A stretch of 58,486 nucleotides of DNA from UBA5232 sp035370405. Its GTDB lineage: Bacteria; Patescibacteriota; Dojkabacteria; SC72. How positions within the stretch are numbered: the stretch's first letter is position 1; every line of letters starts with the position of its first letter. Positions 24,640 through 33,314 of the stretch are shown here, piece by piece. The notes under the pieces were generated by a model. It was given only the letters and a program-made list of their open reading frames with translations, had not been told where the DNA came from and made no database searches. Where the stretch lies: NCBI GenBank assembly GCA_035370405.1, contig DAOOVT010000003.1:1-58486 (forward strand). The letters are read 5' to 3'. The position numbers were made by a program, and so were the translations under genes.

Positions 24640-26631
24640 CTATTTAAAAATATTATTTAATATCTCCTCTTCACTATGCGTCTTTAATATTGATTTTGCG
24701 AACTCCCTAGCCTCTTTAAGCAGTTCCAAATCATGAATATCTGCTATCTTAAAAGCAGGAACACCTGACTGCCTTATGCCGTAGACTTCTCCTGGTCCTC
24801 TACTCTCTAAGTCATACTCTGCAACTTCAAAACCAGATGCATGCTCTGAAAAATATTTCAATCTATCTCTAGCAGAAGATGCATCTAGCACAGAGTCCCC
24901 AAGTATTACAAAACAATATGATTCCTTATCTCCTCTTCCTACTCTTCCCCTAAGCTGGTGAAGTTGTGCAAGACCAAACTTCTGTGCATCTTCTATCACC
25001 ATAATAGTAGCATTTGGTATATCTATGCCTACTTCTATGACTGTTGTTGAAAGTAGAATATCTATTTTCCTATCTCTAAAATCCTGTATGAGTTGATCCT
25101 TTTCTCTCTCTTTTAATTTCCCATGCAAATATTGGATATTTAACCCATCAAACAACTTTACAAGATTCTCATATTCATTCAAAACTGATTTTACTGATGA
25201 TTTATCACTTTCCTCTATCAATGGATACACTATGAAAGCTTGCTGTGGCTCACCATCTTTCTTGCTTTCCAATATCTTCTCTTTTACCCACATAAGGCAA
25301 TCAATTCTTTTGTGAGGAGGAGTAAAAAATGTTTTTACCTCCATTCTTCCTGATGGTTTCTCTTTTATCTCTGAAACATCCATTCCCCCAAAGAAAATTT
25401 CTGTGAGACTTCGAGGAATTGGTGTTGCACTCATAGTTAGGTAGTGTGGAGAAAAAAGTTTCCTCTCCTTAAAATATTCCCTCTGCTCTACCCCGAATCT
25501 GTGTTGTTCATCTATTACGACTAAATTAAGATCACTAGGAAGTTCTTTTTCAAAAAGAATGGCATGTGTACCTATTATTAACTTATTATCAGCCTTTGAT
25601 ATATTCTTACGAGTTGATATACATAGTTCTATATTGATTCCAGTACCTTCAAAAATTTTAGTAAAAGTAGAGTAATGTTGTTGTGCTAACACAGTTGTTG
25701 GAGCAAGAAGAATAGCTGAGAAACCATTCTTTATGCAATTAAGGATTGCTACTGCACTAACTACTGTTTTTCCACTACCCACATCTCCATTAAGAAGTCT
25801 ATTCATTGGTATAGTCTTTGAACAGTCATAGAGTATTTCCTGTATTGATTTGTTCTGATCGTTTGTTAATGTATATGGAAGTGACTTTATGAAGTTATTT
25901 ACATCAGTTGAAAATATTTTCATCGGTTTAGACTTTTGCTTAGATCTCTTCTGCCTGTTTACCTCAATCTTAACAGCTATCCTAAGCATCTCATCAAAAG
26001 AAAGTCTTTTCTTGGCTTTTTGTATATCATCATAGTTAGATGGAAAGTGAATTAAGTGGATTGCATCAGGAAGTGTATCCAAATTAGGGACTGTTATGGA
26101 ATTCTTTAGTATGTCATTTATATCATTTGATATTTCCATGATTTTTGCCCTTATCGATTGAGATTTCAGTCCAGCTGTTTCTGGATATACTCCAGTTATC
26201 TTTCCCAATCGCTTAGTCTCGGAACCATCTTCATATTTTTCAAATTTAGGATTATATATGTTTCTGTTCTTTCCTTTTTGTGTTATTTTTGCATCGAAGA
26301 TATATAGTTCTCCTTTTTTAAATGTTTTTGCCAAATATGGTTGATTTAGAAAAGATATACGAAGATTTCCTGTATCATCTGCTACCTTTATGGAAACAAT
26401 TGGTCTTCGGAAATAGGAAGTTTTTACATCCAGTATTTGTGCTAGAAATGTTCCTGACCCATTCTGCTTGAAAAGAGAAATGGGGATTAGTGTGGAAGTA
26501 TCCTCATATCTAAATGGAACATGGAAAATTAAATCTTTTACGGTAGATATTCCAAGTCTAGAATACAGGGTAGCCTGTTTTTGTCCTATTCCCTTTATCA
26601 ATGTTATCGGAGAATCAGCTGTCAGTTTCAT
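24640..26631 (-). CDS. recG: ATP-dependent DNA helicase RecG
   Basis: RecG remodels stalled replication forks and branched DNA. The 663-residue protein has the N-terminal wedge (KGIGQKQATLYSRLGI, then an OB-like segment) and helicase motifs in order. These are NGDVGSGKTVVSAVAIL (Walker A), LLAPTTVLAQQHY, VIDEQHRFGVEQR (DExH-like DEQH), TMSATPIPRSLTEI, STTVIEVGIDIPNATIM and QLHQLRGRVGRGDKESYCF. The C-terminal VYGIRQSGVPAFKIADI matches RecG. Its ATG overlaps the TGA of an upstream 39-residue membrane protein as ATGA, so translation is coupled. Confidence 0.97.
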   Translation of the reverse strand: MKLTADSPITLIKGIGQKQATLYSRLGISTVKDLIFHVPFRYEDTSTLIPISLFKQNGSGTFLAQILDVKTSYFRRPIVSIKVADDTGNLRISFLNQPYLAKTFKKGELYIFDAKITQKGKNRNIYNPKFEKYEDGSETKRLGKITGVYPETAGLKSQSIRAKIMEISNDINDILKNSITVPNLDTLPDAIHLIHFPSNYDDIQKAKKRLSFDEMLRIAVKIEVNRQKRSKQKSKPMKIFSTDVNNFIKSLPYTLTNDQNKSIQEILYDCSKTIPMNRLLNGDVGSGKTVVSAVAILNCIKNGFSAILLAPTTVLAQQHYSTFTKIFEGTGINIELCISTRKNISKADNKLIIGTHAILFEKELPSDLNLVVIDEQHRFGVEQREYFKERKLFSPHYLTMSATPIPRSLTEIFFGGMDVSEIKEKPSGRMEVKTFFTPPHKRIDCLMWVKEKILESKKDGEPQQAFIVYPLIEESDKSSVKSVLNEYENLVKLFDGLNIQYLHGKLKEREKDQLIQDFRDRKIDILLSTTVIEVGIDIPNATIMVIEDAQKFGLAQLHQLRGRVGRGDKESYCFVILGDSVLDASSARDRLKYFSEHASGFEVAEYDLESRGPGEVYGIRQSGVPAFKIADIHDLELLKEAREFAKSILKTHSEEEILNNIFK

Positions 26632-26747
26632 TGATTAAACATGTCCATTACTACAAGAATCATAGGGACAGCGATACTTGCTAACAGTACCAATGCCATT
26701 GTTACATTTATTATTTTATGTATTTTTTTCTTTGACTCTTTTTTCAT
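26628..26747 (-). CDS. Small single-pass membrane protein upstream of recG
   Basis: A 39-residue frame missed by size cutoffs. It has a very basic start (MKKESKKKIHKII) followed by one hydrophobic helix of about 20 residues (MALVLLASIAVPMILVVM), giving an N-in single-pass topology. The minus-strand TACAAT at 26755-26760 ends 7 bases before its ATG, matching the leaderless promoters elsewhere. Its TGA overlaps the recG ATG (ATGA). The promoter, coupling and TM pattern argue that it is real. It resembles SecE in size and topology class but lacks recognisable SecE motifs, so no function is assigned. Confidence 0.65.
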   Translation of the reverse strand: MKKESKKKIHKIINVTMALVLLASIAVPMILVVMDMFNQ

Positions 26748-26754
26748 TTGAGTA

Positions 26755-26760
26755 ATTGTA
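26755..26760 (-). promoter_or_regulatory. -10 box of the small-membrane-protein/recG/SpoU unit
   Basis: TACAAT on the minus strand ends 7 bases before the ATG at 26747; leaderless spacing. Confidence 0.5.
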
Positions 26761-26799
26761 GCACAAAAAATATTCAATACTAAATATGTCTCTGACAAG

Positions 26800-28242
26800 T
26801 TAAGAATATTTTTCTAAATACTTAATTATTTTGTTTTTAGTGCTTCTAGAGTTAGCATATTGCAGAATATTTTCACTTTGATGCTTTTTATTCTTGTCTA
26901 CTTTTATCTCTACAGTATCCCCTGTATTTATGACAGTATTTAGTTTCGCAGGTTGACCATTCACTAGTGCTGAAACTGCTGAATTTCCTATGGTAGTGTG
27001 TAGTCTAAATGCAAAATCTATTACGGTATCATTTTTGTTAAGCTGTATTATTTTTCGTTTTGGTGTAAATGCAAAGACCTCATCTTCATAGATGGAACAT
27101 TGTACTGGAAGATCTATATATTTTTGTCTGTTCAATTTATTCTGTTGTATTTGTTCTTGAACTTTTTTAACCCAGTCATATTTATTAGTTGGCTTAGCAA
27201 ACCTAGTCTTGCTTGCTTTGTATGCAATATGGGATGCTTCTCCATACTTATTATTGTAATCCATCTCTTTGGTAAGTATTTGAACCTCGATATTTATATC
27301 TGTAATGTCTTTGAATTTTATTGGAAATTGAATAGCCATATATCCATTAGGTTTAGGATTTGATATGTAGTCATCAAAGCCTTCTTGAACAATCTCTCCT
27401 TCATCCATTAGGTATTCTAGAATTTTGAAACATCTATCAATGGTATCTGTTATTATTCTGAACGCTATTAAGTCATCTAGGCTCCCTATATTTGGACTAA
27501 TCCATTCTTTTTCATACTTCTTTAGCTTGTTATATATACTGTATGTCCCTTTAATTCTTCCTTCAATGGATACTTTATCAAATATTGGGGAAATGCTTGT
27601 GGCTATCCTTCCTTTACATCTATTTAATAGGTGGGTATTTATACCAAGTTCTTCCATCTTTTTAGTAATACTTTGATACTCCTGCGGAAGATATACCTGA
27701 AATGCCTTCTCTTCTATCTCCTTTTTTGTTGCATCTAAAAACAGATATTCTGCAAGTGGAGAATATATATTAAGGGATTTATTCAATGTATCTTTTATGA
27801 ATTTGTCAGGAATATTGTTTATACTTCTGACATCATCTAATTTGTCATATATTTTTATGAATAGAGGACGAAGATCTTTTGAACTAGCCAATATGTATTT
27901 TACTATCAACTGAGGGTCAGTATCTGTGCTTTGTGTTGCTTTTTTTATGCTGTAAGCTTCCTTTATGATTTCAAGCACTTCTTTAGAACTATTTTTGACA
28001 ATCATATTGCTTTGAGTGAGAGGAACTTCATGAAGAATAGATGCTATGACAGTATTTGTATCTAGATCATTGGAAGCTACAGATAGTGCGACATTTAAAG
28101 CATGGGATATTCTGGTAGCACCGTTGTATCTTGCCTTCCCTTTGTATTGTTCTTTCGCAAATTCATATGCTCTAGATACATTTGGTCTAAACTGTTCGGG
28201 TGTTTTTTCCAGTATATTTTTTATGGTGTTTTCTTCTGTCAT
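26800..28242 (-). CDS. rel: RelA/SpoT homologue (HD + synthetase + TGS), truncated C-terminus, degenerate HD motif
   Basis: A 480-residue (p)ppGpp enzyme. Residues 1-150 form the HD hydrolase-like domain, with H47 and H71 kept but the HD pair read as H71-E72 (SILHEVPL). The EDT motif is missing, and D133 is retained in YDKLDDVRSI. Residues about 220-345 are the synthetase: GRIKGTYSIYNKL, SLDDLIAFRIITDT, PKPNGYMAIQFPI and INIEVQILTKEMD. GYQSLHT of the family is replaced by GYMAIQF. Residues about 385-450 are a TGS domain (VFAFTPKRKIIQL). The ZFD/ACT regions of full-length Rel are absent. Synthetase activity is likely; hydrolase activity is doubtful. It lies 33 bases downstream of tyrS and is probably cotranscribed. 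Confidence 0.85.
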   Translation of the reverse strand: MTEENTIKNILEKTPEQFRPNVSRAYEFAKEQYKGKARYNGATRISHALNVALSVASNDLDTNTVIASILHEVPLTQSNMIVKNSSKEVLEIIKEAYSIKKATQSTDTDPQLIVKYILASSKDLRPLFIKIYDKLDDVRSINNIPDKFIKDTLNKSLNIYSPLAEYLFLDATKKEIEEKAFQVYLPQEYQSITKKMEELGINTHLLNRCKGRIATSISPIFDKVSIEGRIKGTYSIYNKLKKYEKEWISPNIGSLDDLIAFRIITDTIDRCFKILEYLMDEGEIVQEGFDDYISNPKPNGYMAIQFPIKFKDITDINIEVQILTKEMDYNNKYGEASHIAYKASKTRFAKPTNKYDWVKKVQEQIQQNKLNRQKYIDLPVQCSIYEDEVFAFTPKRKIIQLNKNDTVIDFAFRLHTTIGNSAVSALVNGQPAKLNTVINTGDTVEIKVDKNKKHQSENILQYANSRSTKNKIIKYLEKYS

Positions 28243-28275
28243 AGATTTCTGAAAGGGATTTGCAGAAGATATGTG

Positions 28276-29499
28276 CTATCTTCCGTATCTAATTGAACAA
28301 ATATGTCTTCCTGCTTTTAGAATGGTTTCTGGTGTATTCGTAAGGTCAATAATTGTTTTGTAATCTGAACATTTTTTGTTGTTGATTTTCACAGCTCCTT
28401 GTTCAATCAATCTTCTTCCTTGTGCTTTACTGTTGGTAAAGCCTATATTCATCAGCAAATCAAGTATGGGGATTTCTTTCTGGTCTATTATTTTCTTTTC
28501 TATGGTGTCAGTATCAGCTTTTTTAGTTTGGAAAACTGTTTCGAAGTGTTTTTGTGCCTGCTGTGCCTCCTTTTCCGTTTTTACCTCTTTTGTTATTCTA
28601 AAAGCGAGTTCTTTTTTCAAATTCATAGGGTTTTCTTCATTTTCAAGTCTTTTTTTGTATTCATCTACTTCATCTGATGTGGCTGAAGTTAGTAGCTCAA
28701 ACATTTGTATTAACATATCATCAGGACTGGCCATTACTTTGCCATAGATTTCCTCTGGTCTGTCGCTTAGTTTTATCATATTTCCTTCTGATTTCCCCAT
28801 TTTAGTACCGTCTGGAGTTGTTAAAAGTCTGGTAGCTAAAACAATTTTTTCTTTTTGTAGATGATTAAGTACCATGTCTCTTCCTGCAAGCATATTGAAA
28901 AGTTGGTCATTTCCTCCTATTTCTACATCTATATTCATCATTACCGAATCATATCCTTGCATTATTGGATACAGAAATTCATTGAGGTATATTGGTCTGT
29001 CTTCCTTAATTCTTTGTTGAAACATACTTCTTTTGAGCATTTGTTGAACTGTGAATTCTGTTGAGAGTTGTATTACTTCTTTGAATGTGAGTTTTTCATG
29101 CCATGTACTGTTAAAAAGTATATCAACTGGATTTTCTTTGTTGTTCATGTCAATGATGTGGGATGCTTGTTCCACATAATTTTTTAGGTTTTGTTTAACT
29201 TGTTCTTCAGACAGAACTTTTCTTGCTGTTGCTTTGTCACTGGGATCTCCGATTCTTGCAGTAAAGTCCCCTATTAAGAAGATGACATGGTGGCCAAGTT
29301 TTCTAAAGTCTTCAAGTTTTCTCATACCGACAGTATGCCCTATATGTAGTGTATCTGCAGTAGGGTCGAACCCTTGGTATACATTAAGTCTTTGCCTAGA
29401 ACGGAGTTTTTGTTCTAGGAATTGTTTTGATGGCAGTATTTGTTCAACAGCTTTTGTTAGTATTCTTTCAATTGTTTCGTTGTCTGTGTAAACTTTCAT
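28276..29499 (-). CDS. tyrS: Tyrosyl-tRNA synthetase
   Basis: TyrS charges tRNA-Tyr. The 407-residue protein has the class I HIGH motif (DTLHIGHTVGMRKLEDF) and GFDP upstream. EIGGNDQLFNMLAGRDM lies in the tyrosine pocket and KMSKS-like KMGKSEGNMIKLSD follows. The C-terminal S4-like RNA-binding domain reads NSKAQGRRLIEQGAVKIN. A TTG at 29508 gives a longer frame. The ATG at 29499 is preferred because TATAAT sits 8 bases upstream of it and would otherwise be inside the gene. Divergent from the 843-residue protein, with 55 bases between starts. Confidence 0.96.
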   Translation of the reverse strand: MKVYTDNETIERILTKAVEQILPSKQFLEQKLRSRQRLNVYQGFDPTADTLHIGHTVGMRKLEDFRKLGHHVIFLIGDFTARIGDPSDKATARKVLSEEQVKQNLKNYVEQASHIIDMNNKENPVDILFNSTWHEKLTFKEVIQLSTEFTVQQMLKRSMFQQRIKEDRPIYLNEFLYPIMQGYDSVMMNIDVEIGGNDQLFNMLAGRDMVLNHLQKEKIVLATRLLTTPDGTKMGKSEGNMIKLSDRPEEIYGKVMASPDDMLIQMFELLTSATSDEVDEYKKRLENEENPMNLKKELAFRITKEVKTEKEAQQAQKHFETVFQTKKADTDTIEKKIIDQKEIPILDLLMNIGFTNSKAQGRRLIEQGAVKINNKKCSDYKTIIDLTNTPETILKAGRHICSIRYGR

Positions 29500-29507
29500 A
29501 CAGGCCA

Positions 29508-29513
29508 ATTATA
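29508..29513 (-). promoter_or_regulatory. -10 box of tyrS (leaderless)
   Basis: TATAAT on the minus strand ends 8 bases before ATG 29499 and covers the alternative TTG start. Confidence 0.6.
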
Positions 29514-29542
29514 TATGTATTGCAAAAATTTTTCTACACTGA

Positions 29543-29548
29543 TATTAT
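29543..29548 (+). promoter_or_regulatory. -10 box of the 29555 gene (leaderless)
   Basis: TATTAT ends 6 bases before the ATG at 29555, back to back with the tyrS promoter. Confidence 0.5.
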
Positions 29549-29554
29549 GTTACT

Positions 29555-32086
29555 ATGAAGCAATTGAAAATCAAAGTGAAGAGTATTTTACCTCTTCTTC
29601 TTGTCTCTGTTCTCTTTTTTGTATTTGGGAATCAAAAAGTACAGGCTGAAGATGCTGTAGTTGAAGTAAGTGATTTCAAAAGTTCTAATTACACAAAGGA
29701 TGATGCTCTGCTATTTGTTCAAGATTCTTCAGCTGCTAGTCAGGAATTATTGAAATATATAGATTCTATTAAGCCCTCAGCTACTAATTATTTTAAATTG
29801 AATGTAGTAAATGTACCTAAGAGTGGAGATGTATATGATGAGTTTAAGGCTTTGTATGATGAAAAGTGTGGAGTAGACACCCTATATGTTCCCACAATGA
29901 TATATTTGGATTCCTGTATATATGGGTTTGATGAAATAGCTTTTGATATTGGAACTAGATTTGCTTTAGAAGTAGAAAATTCTGCTGTTAAAGAAAGAAT
30001 TGCTGAAAATGTAGATGTTTTTAATGAGGCTATAGAAAATTACAATAAAAGTTTGGAATCGAAAACTTTTATTGATTGGGTAAAAGAGCTTGATACTACT
30101 GTTTTAGTGCTTATTATAGCTTGTGTAATTCTTGTAATTGTAAGCTTTGTTTTAATCTTTGTTTTTAAAGACAAGATTTTCAAAAAAACGAAATCTATTA
30201 TCTTAGGATTGCAAGTGTTTTTTATGGTGACGTCTTTAGGTTATCTTACATACAAGGTTAATGATACTAAGAGTAAATATACTCCATTAAATAGTTTTGC
30301 ATGTGATTATGAGACTGGTGCAGGGTGTGCTACTTATGCGGAGAGGGTTGCAGCTGGAGTGGATGCTGGTAGTAGTTACTATCAAGGGAGGGCAGAACAA
30401 ATGCGTAAAGATGAAGAACTTTTTAAGAATAACGCAGCACATATCGTCGCACAGAATGCTGCGACACAATCAGCAAAGGTTTATACACAAATTTTGAATA
30501 TGAAGGAAGGTGAGTATATAGAGATTGCAGGCAAAAAATATAGTTTTGACAAAACGACTGGTTCTTTAATTGATAGTGGAAGTAAAAAAGCTGTTGCTAT
30601 TAATGATGTTGTTTCTTCAAGTGGAGGAACTGTTAATGATATTGTGGTCCTTGACTCTGAAGGTGGCAAAACAGGTAAAGTTATTTCTGCAGGAGATTTT
30701 AATGCATATCTTGTGGCTACAGGCACCTATACTACCTCTACTGGGACGGATGGAAAAACAACGACAACTACTACAATGGAAGCTGCTAAAAAGAATGCTT
30801 TTGAAAAAGTAAAAGAAAAAGGTTTATGTTCGTTAGATTCTGGAAAGACTTTAATTGATTGTAATAGTAAACCTGATGAATGCAAAAGTGTTTCCGATGC
30901 GAATTCCCGAGATGGAAATTGTATATTTATATCTATATCTGTCGATGATGCTACAGGTAAAATTTATCAGGTTATTGGAACTACCAAAAAGGAGACTGAC
31001 TATTATGCTAGATTTGATGCTGCTACTGGGACTGCAGTTATTGTGCCTACTGGCAAGGCTAATGTTGATAAGTGTGAAGGGGGGGAAGGAAATAATATTA
31101 CATCATCTATTCTTTGTAATTGTGGAAGTGTATGGACATCTGCTCTGACCGGTACATGTGATCAGGTATGTCGTGTAGAAAGTCTTGTTTGTGATAGATG
31201 TAATCCTCCAGTATCAGAACCTCCTGTTATCGTTCCTTCCAATCCCAGTAATCCATATTGTGGAGATGGTATATTGGGGAATACATCTGGAGAACAGTGT
31301 GAAAAGGGAGATCCATCAGGTGTTAAATGTTCTTGGAATACTTGTAGTAATACTACCTGTAAATGCCCTACTGTTACAGCTCCTTACTGTGGTGATGGAG
31401 TATTGAATGTTGCTGGAGAGCAATGTGAAGTTGGAGATCCATCAGGAGCAATTTACAAATGGGCAGATTGTAATCATACCAATTGTAAAGGTGTTGTTTC
31501 TGGATGTGGTGATGGGAAATTGGATGCAGGTGAGAAATGCGAGAAAGGAGATCCAACAGGGTACTCTTGTAAATGGGATGAATGCAACCAATTAAAGTGC
31601 CAATGTGTAGAACCTGAATGTGGTGATGGAAAATTAGATACAGGTGAGAAATGCGAAAAGGGAAATCCTGCAGGTAGTACCTGTTTGTGGGATGAATGCA
31701 ATAAATCATCATGCACTTGTGAAGTAAAAGAAGTTGAATCATGTGGAGATGGTAAATTGCAAGATAACGAACAATGTGAAGAAGGAAATCCTAGTGGTGC
31801 ATCATGCACTTGGGACAAATGCAGTAAATCTACATGCTTATGTCCAATTGCTCCTGTGGAATCATATCCACAGACTTCCATATTTGAATCATCATACATG
31901 CGAAATATCATAATAGGAGGAACACTTCTAATTTTGGGAATACTCCTCTACCCTATGGCACAATTCATAGATGACATGTACATCACAATAGGAGGAAAGG
32001 CAATTAAGATAGGGAGATATGTAACGAAACACGATGAAGTAAGTAGAAACAAGAAGAAAAAGAAAATAGAGGATAACTTTAAGTAA
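29555..32086 (+). CDS. Large secreted/membrane protein with five cysteine-rich repeats
   Basis: An 843-residue protein of unknown function. Residues 1-31 are a signal peptide ending VQAED. Residues about 33-170 look like a thioredoxin-type fold (ALLFVQDSSAAS, LYVPTMIYLD with a cis-Pro-like VPT) without a CxxC. Helices at about 182-204 and 214-233 follow. Next is a Lys/Thr-rich region containing TTSTGTDGKTTTTT, then five repeats of the form CGDGxxxxGExCExGxPxGxxCxWxxCxxxxCxC starting at residues 569, 612, 651, 689 and 730. These resemble Myxococcus-type disulfide-rich repeats. A last helix (about 782-805) and a Lys-rich cytoplasmic tail end the protein. Its last eight bases overlap rarA. It is probably displayed on the cell surface. 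Confidence 0.75.
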   Translation: MKQLKIKVKSILPLLLVSVLFFVFGNQKVQAEDAVVEVSDFKSSNYTKDDALLFVQDSSAASQELLKYIDSIKPSATNYFKLNVVNVPKSGDVYDEFKALYDEKCGVDTLYVPTMIYLDSCIYGFDEIAFDIGTRFALEVENSAVKERIAENVDVFNEAIENYNKSLESKTFIDWVKELDTTVLVLIIACVILVIVSFVLIFVFKDKIFKKTKSIILGLQVFFMVTSLGYLTYKVNDTKSKYTPLNSFACDYETGAGCATYAERVAAGVDAGSSYYQGRAEQMRKDEELFKNNAAHIVAQNAATQSAKVYTQILNMKEGEYIEIAGKKYSFDKTTGSLIDSGSKKAVAINDVVSSSGGTVNDIVVLDSEGGKTGKVISAGDFNAYLVATGTYTTSTGTDGKTTTTTTMEAAKKNAFEKVKEKGLCSLDSGKTLIDCNSKPDECKSVSDANSRDGNCIFISISVDDATGKIYQVIGTTKKETDYYARFDAATGTAVIVPTGKANVDKCEGGEGNNITSSILCNCGSVWTSALTGTCDQVCRVESLVCDRCNPPVSEPPVIVPSNPSNPYCGDGILGNTSGEQCEKGDPSGVKCSWNTCSNTTCKCPTVTAPYCGDGVLNVAGEQCEVGDPSGAIYKWADCNHTNCKGVVSGCGDGKLDAGEKCEKGDPTGYSCKWDECNQLKCQCVEPECGDGKLDTGEKCEKGNPAGSTCLWDECNKSSCTCEVKEVESCGDGKLQDNEQCEEGNPSGASCTWDKCSKSTCLCPIAPVESYPQTSIFESSYMRNIIIGGTLLILGILLYPMAQFIDDMYITIGGKAIKIGRYVTKHDEVSRNKKKKKIEDNFK
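31259..31860 (+). repeat. Five tandem coding repeats (about 115-130 bp units)
   Basis: The unit encodes the CGDG...GE.CE.G.P.G..C.W..C....C.C module and is repeated five times with spacings of 43, 39, 38 and 41 codons. Units 3 and 4 are the most alike (DGKLDAGEKCEKG and DGKLDTGEKCEKG), suggesting recent duplication. Confidence 0.8.
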
Positions 32087-33278
32087 TATATTTCCTACCT
32101 TTGAGTTTATCAGGCATACACTGTTGATTAGATTTCTTACTTTCTAGATCATGGTCATATTCATATCCCTTTCCATATCCTAGATCAGCCATCAATTTTG
32201 TAGGTGCATTCCGTATATTCATAGGTACTGGTAAATTCCCATACATTTCAATATCCTTTTTTACTAAATTCTCAACAACATAAGCACTGTTATCTTTTGG
32301 AGCCTTAGCTAAATATATCGCCAATTGAATTAGAAAAATCTCACATTCTGGCATACCAACCTTCTGACAAGCCTCATACACACTATTTGCTAGAACTAAA
32401 GCAAAAGGATCCGAATTTCCAACATCCTCACTTGCAAACCTCAACATCCTTCTTGCTATGAACAAAGGATCCTCTCCACCCGCAAGCATCCGTCCAACCC
32501 AATATGATGCCGCATCAGGGTTAGAAGACCTCATAGACTTATGAATAGCGGAAATCAAGTTATAATGCTCCTCCCCTTCCTTATCATAATATAGAGGACT
32601 TTGTACAGTATTTTTCAAAACCTCCTCTGTTACTACCTTCTTACTCTCAGCCTTTACTAAACTTATACTCATCTCCAAAATATTCAATCCTGACCTAATA
32701 TCTCCATTTGAAAGAGAAGCCATATGCCTGAGTATCTTCTCAGATATCTGTATATCAGGGAATTCCTTTGAAGAAATCCTTTTCAAAAGACCATATATAT
32801 CATCCTCTGTCTGTTGCTTAAAAACAAAAACCTTAGTTCTAGACAACAACGCATTTATAATATTAAAAGAAGGATTCTCTGTTGTTGCCCCTATTAAAAT
32901 AATAGTTCCATTCTCAACATACGGCAGTAAAGCATCCTGCTGAGCCTTATTCCACCTATGAATCTCATCCAAAAACAATATGGTCTTCTTCCCATACTGT
33001 CTATTATCCATAGCTATCTTGATAATTCTTCTCAAAGTATCCTTCCCACTAGTAACAGCCTGAACCCTATGAAAATCATAGTAAAGATTAAGGGAAAGAA
33101 TATATGCAAGAGTAGTCTTCCCAGTTCCGGGAGGCCCCCAAAAAATCATAGAGGGTATATCTCCACTTTCTAAAAACTTTCGGATTGGACCATTCTCCCC
33201 TACCAAATGCTCCTGCCCTACAAACTCATCCAATGTTTTAGGCCTATACTTAGATGCCAACGGCTCATAGAAACTCAT
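32079..33278 (-). CDS. rarA: Replication-associated recombination protein A (RarA/MgsA AAA+ ATPase)
   Basis: A 399-residue clamp-loader-like AAA+ ATPase acting at stalled forks. It begins PLASKYRPKTLDEFVGQEHL and has Walker A FWGPPGTGKTTLAYIL, Walker B ILFLDEIHRWNKAQQDALL, sensor 1 LIGATTENPSFNI and ALLSRTKVFVF. The C-terminal tetramerisation part reads DPDAASYWVGRMLAGGEDP and FIARRMLRFASEDVG, both RarA hallmarks. TATAAT with upstream TG ends 5 bases before the ATG. It is convergent with the 843-residue gene and overlaps it by eight bases. Confidence 0.95.
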   Translation of the reverse strand: MSFYEPLASKYRPKTLDEFVGQEHLVGENGPIRKFLESGDIPSMIFWGPPGTGKTTLAYILSLNLYYDFHRVQAVTSGKDTLRRIIKIAMDNRQYGKKTILFLDEIHRWNKAQQDALLPYVENGTIILIGATTENPSFNIINALLSRTKVFVFKQQTEDDIYGLLKRISSKEFPDIQISEKILRHMASLSNGDIRSGLNILEMSISLVKAESKKVVTEEVLKNTVQSPLYYDKEGEEHYNLISAIHKSMRSSNPDAASYWVGRMLAGGEDPLFIARRMLRFASEDVGNSDPFALVLANSVYEACQKVGMPECEIFLIQLAIYLAKAPKDNSAYVVENLVKKDIEMYGNLPVPMNIRNAPTKLMADLGYGKGYEYDHDLESKKSNQQCMPDKLKGRKYIT

Positions 33279-33283
33279 ACAAG

Positions 33284-33289
33284 ATTATA
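33284..33289 (-). promoter_or_regulatory. -10 box of rarA (leaderless)
   Basis: TGGTATAAT on the minus strand; TATAAT ends 5 bases before ATG 33278. Confidence 0.55.
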
Positions 33290-33314
33290 CCACTTTAGAA
33301 AACCGTCAAATCCC

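Noticed and set aside
30287..31911. Several frames of 60-145 residues on both strands within the cysteine-repeat gene
   Set aside because: They are shadows of the repeated coding sequence; low-complexity His/Leu/Ile content mirrors the opposite or shifted frame.
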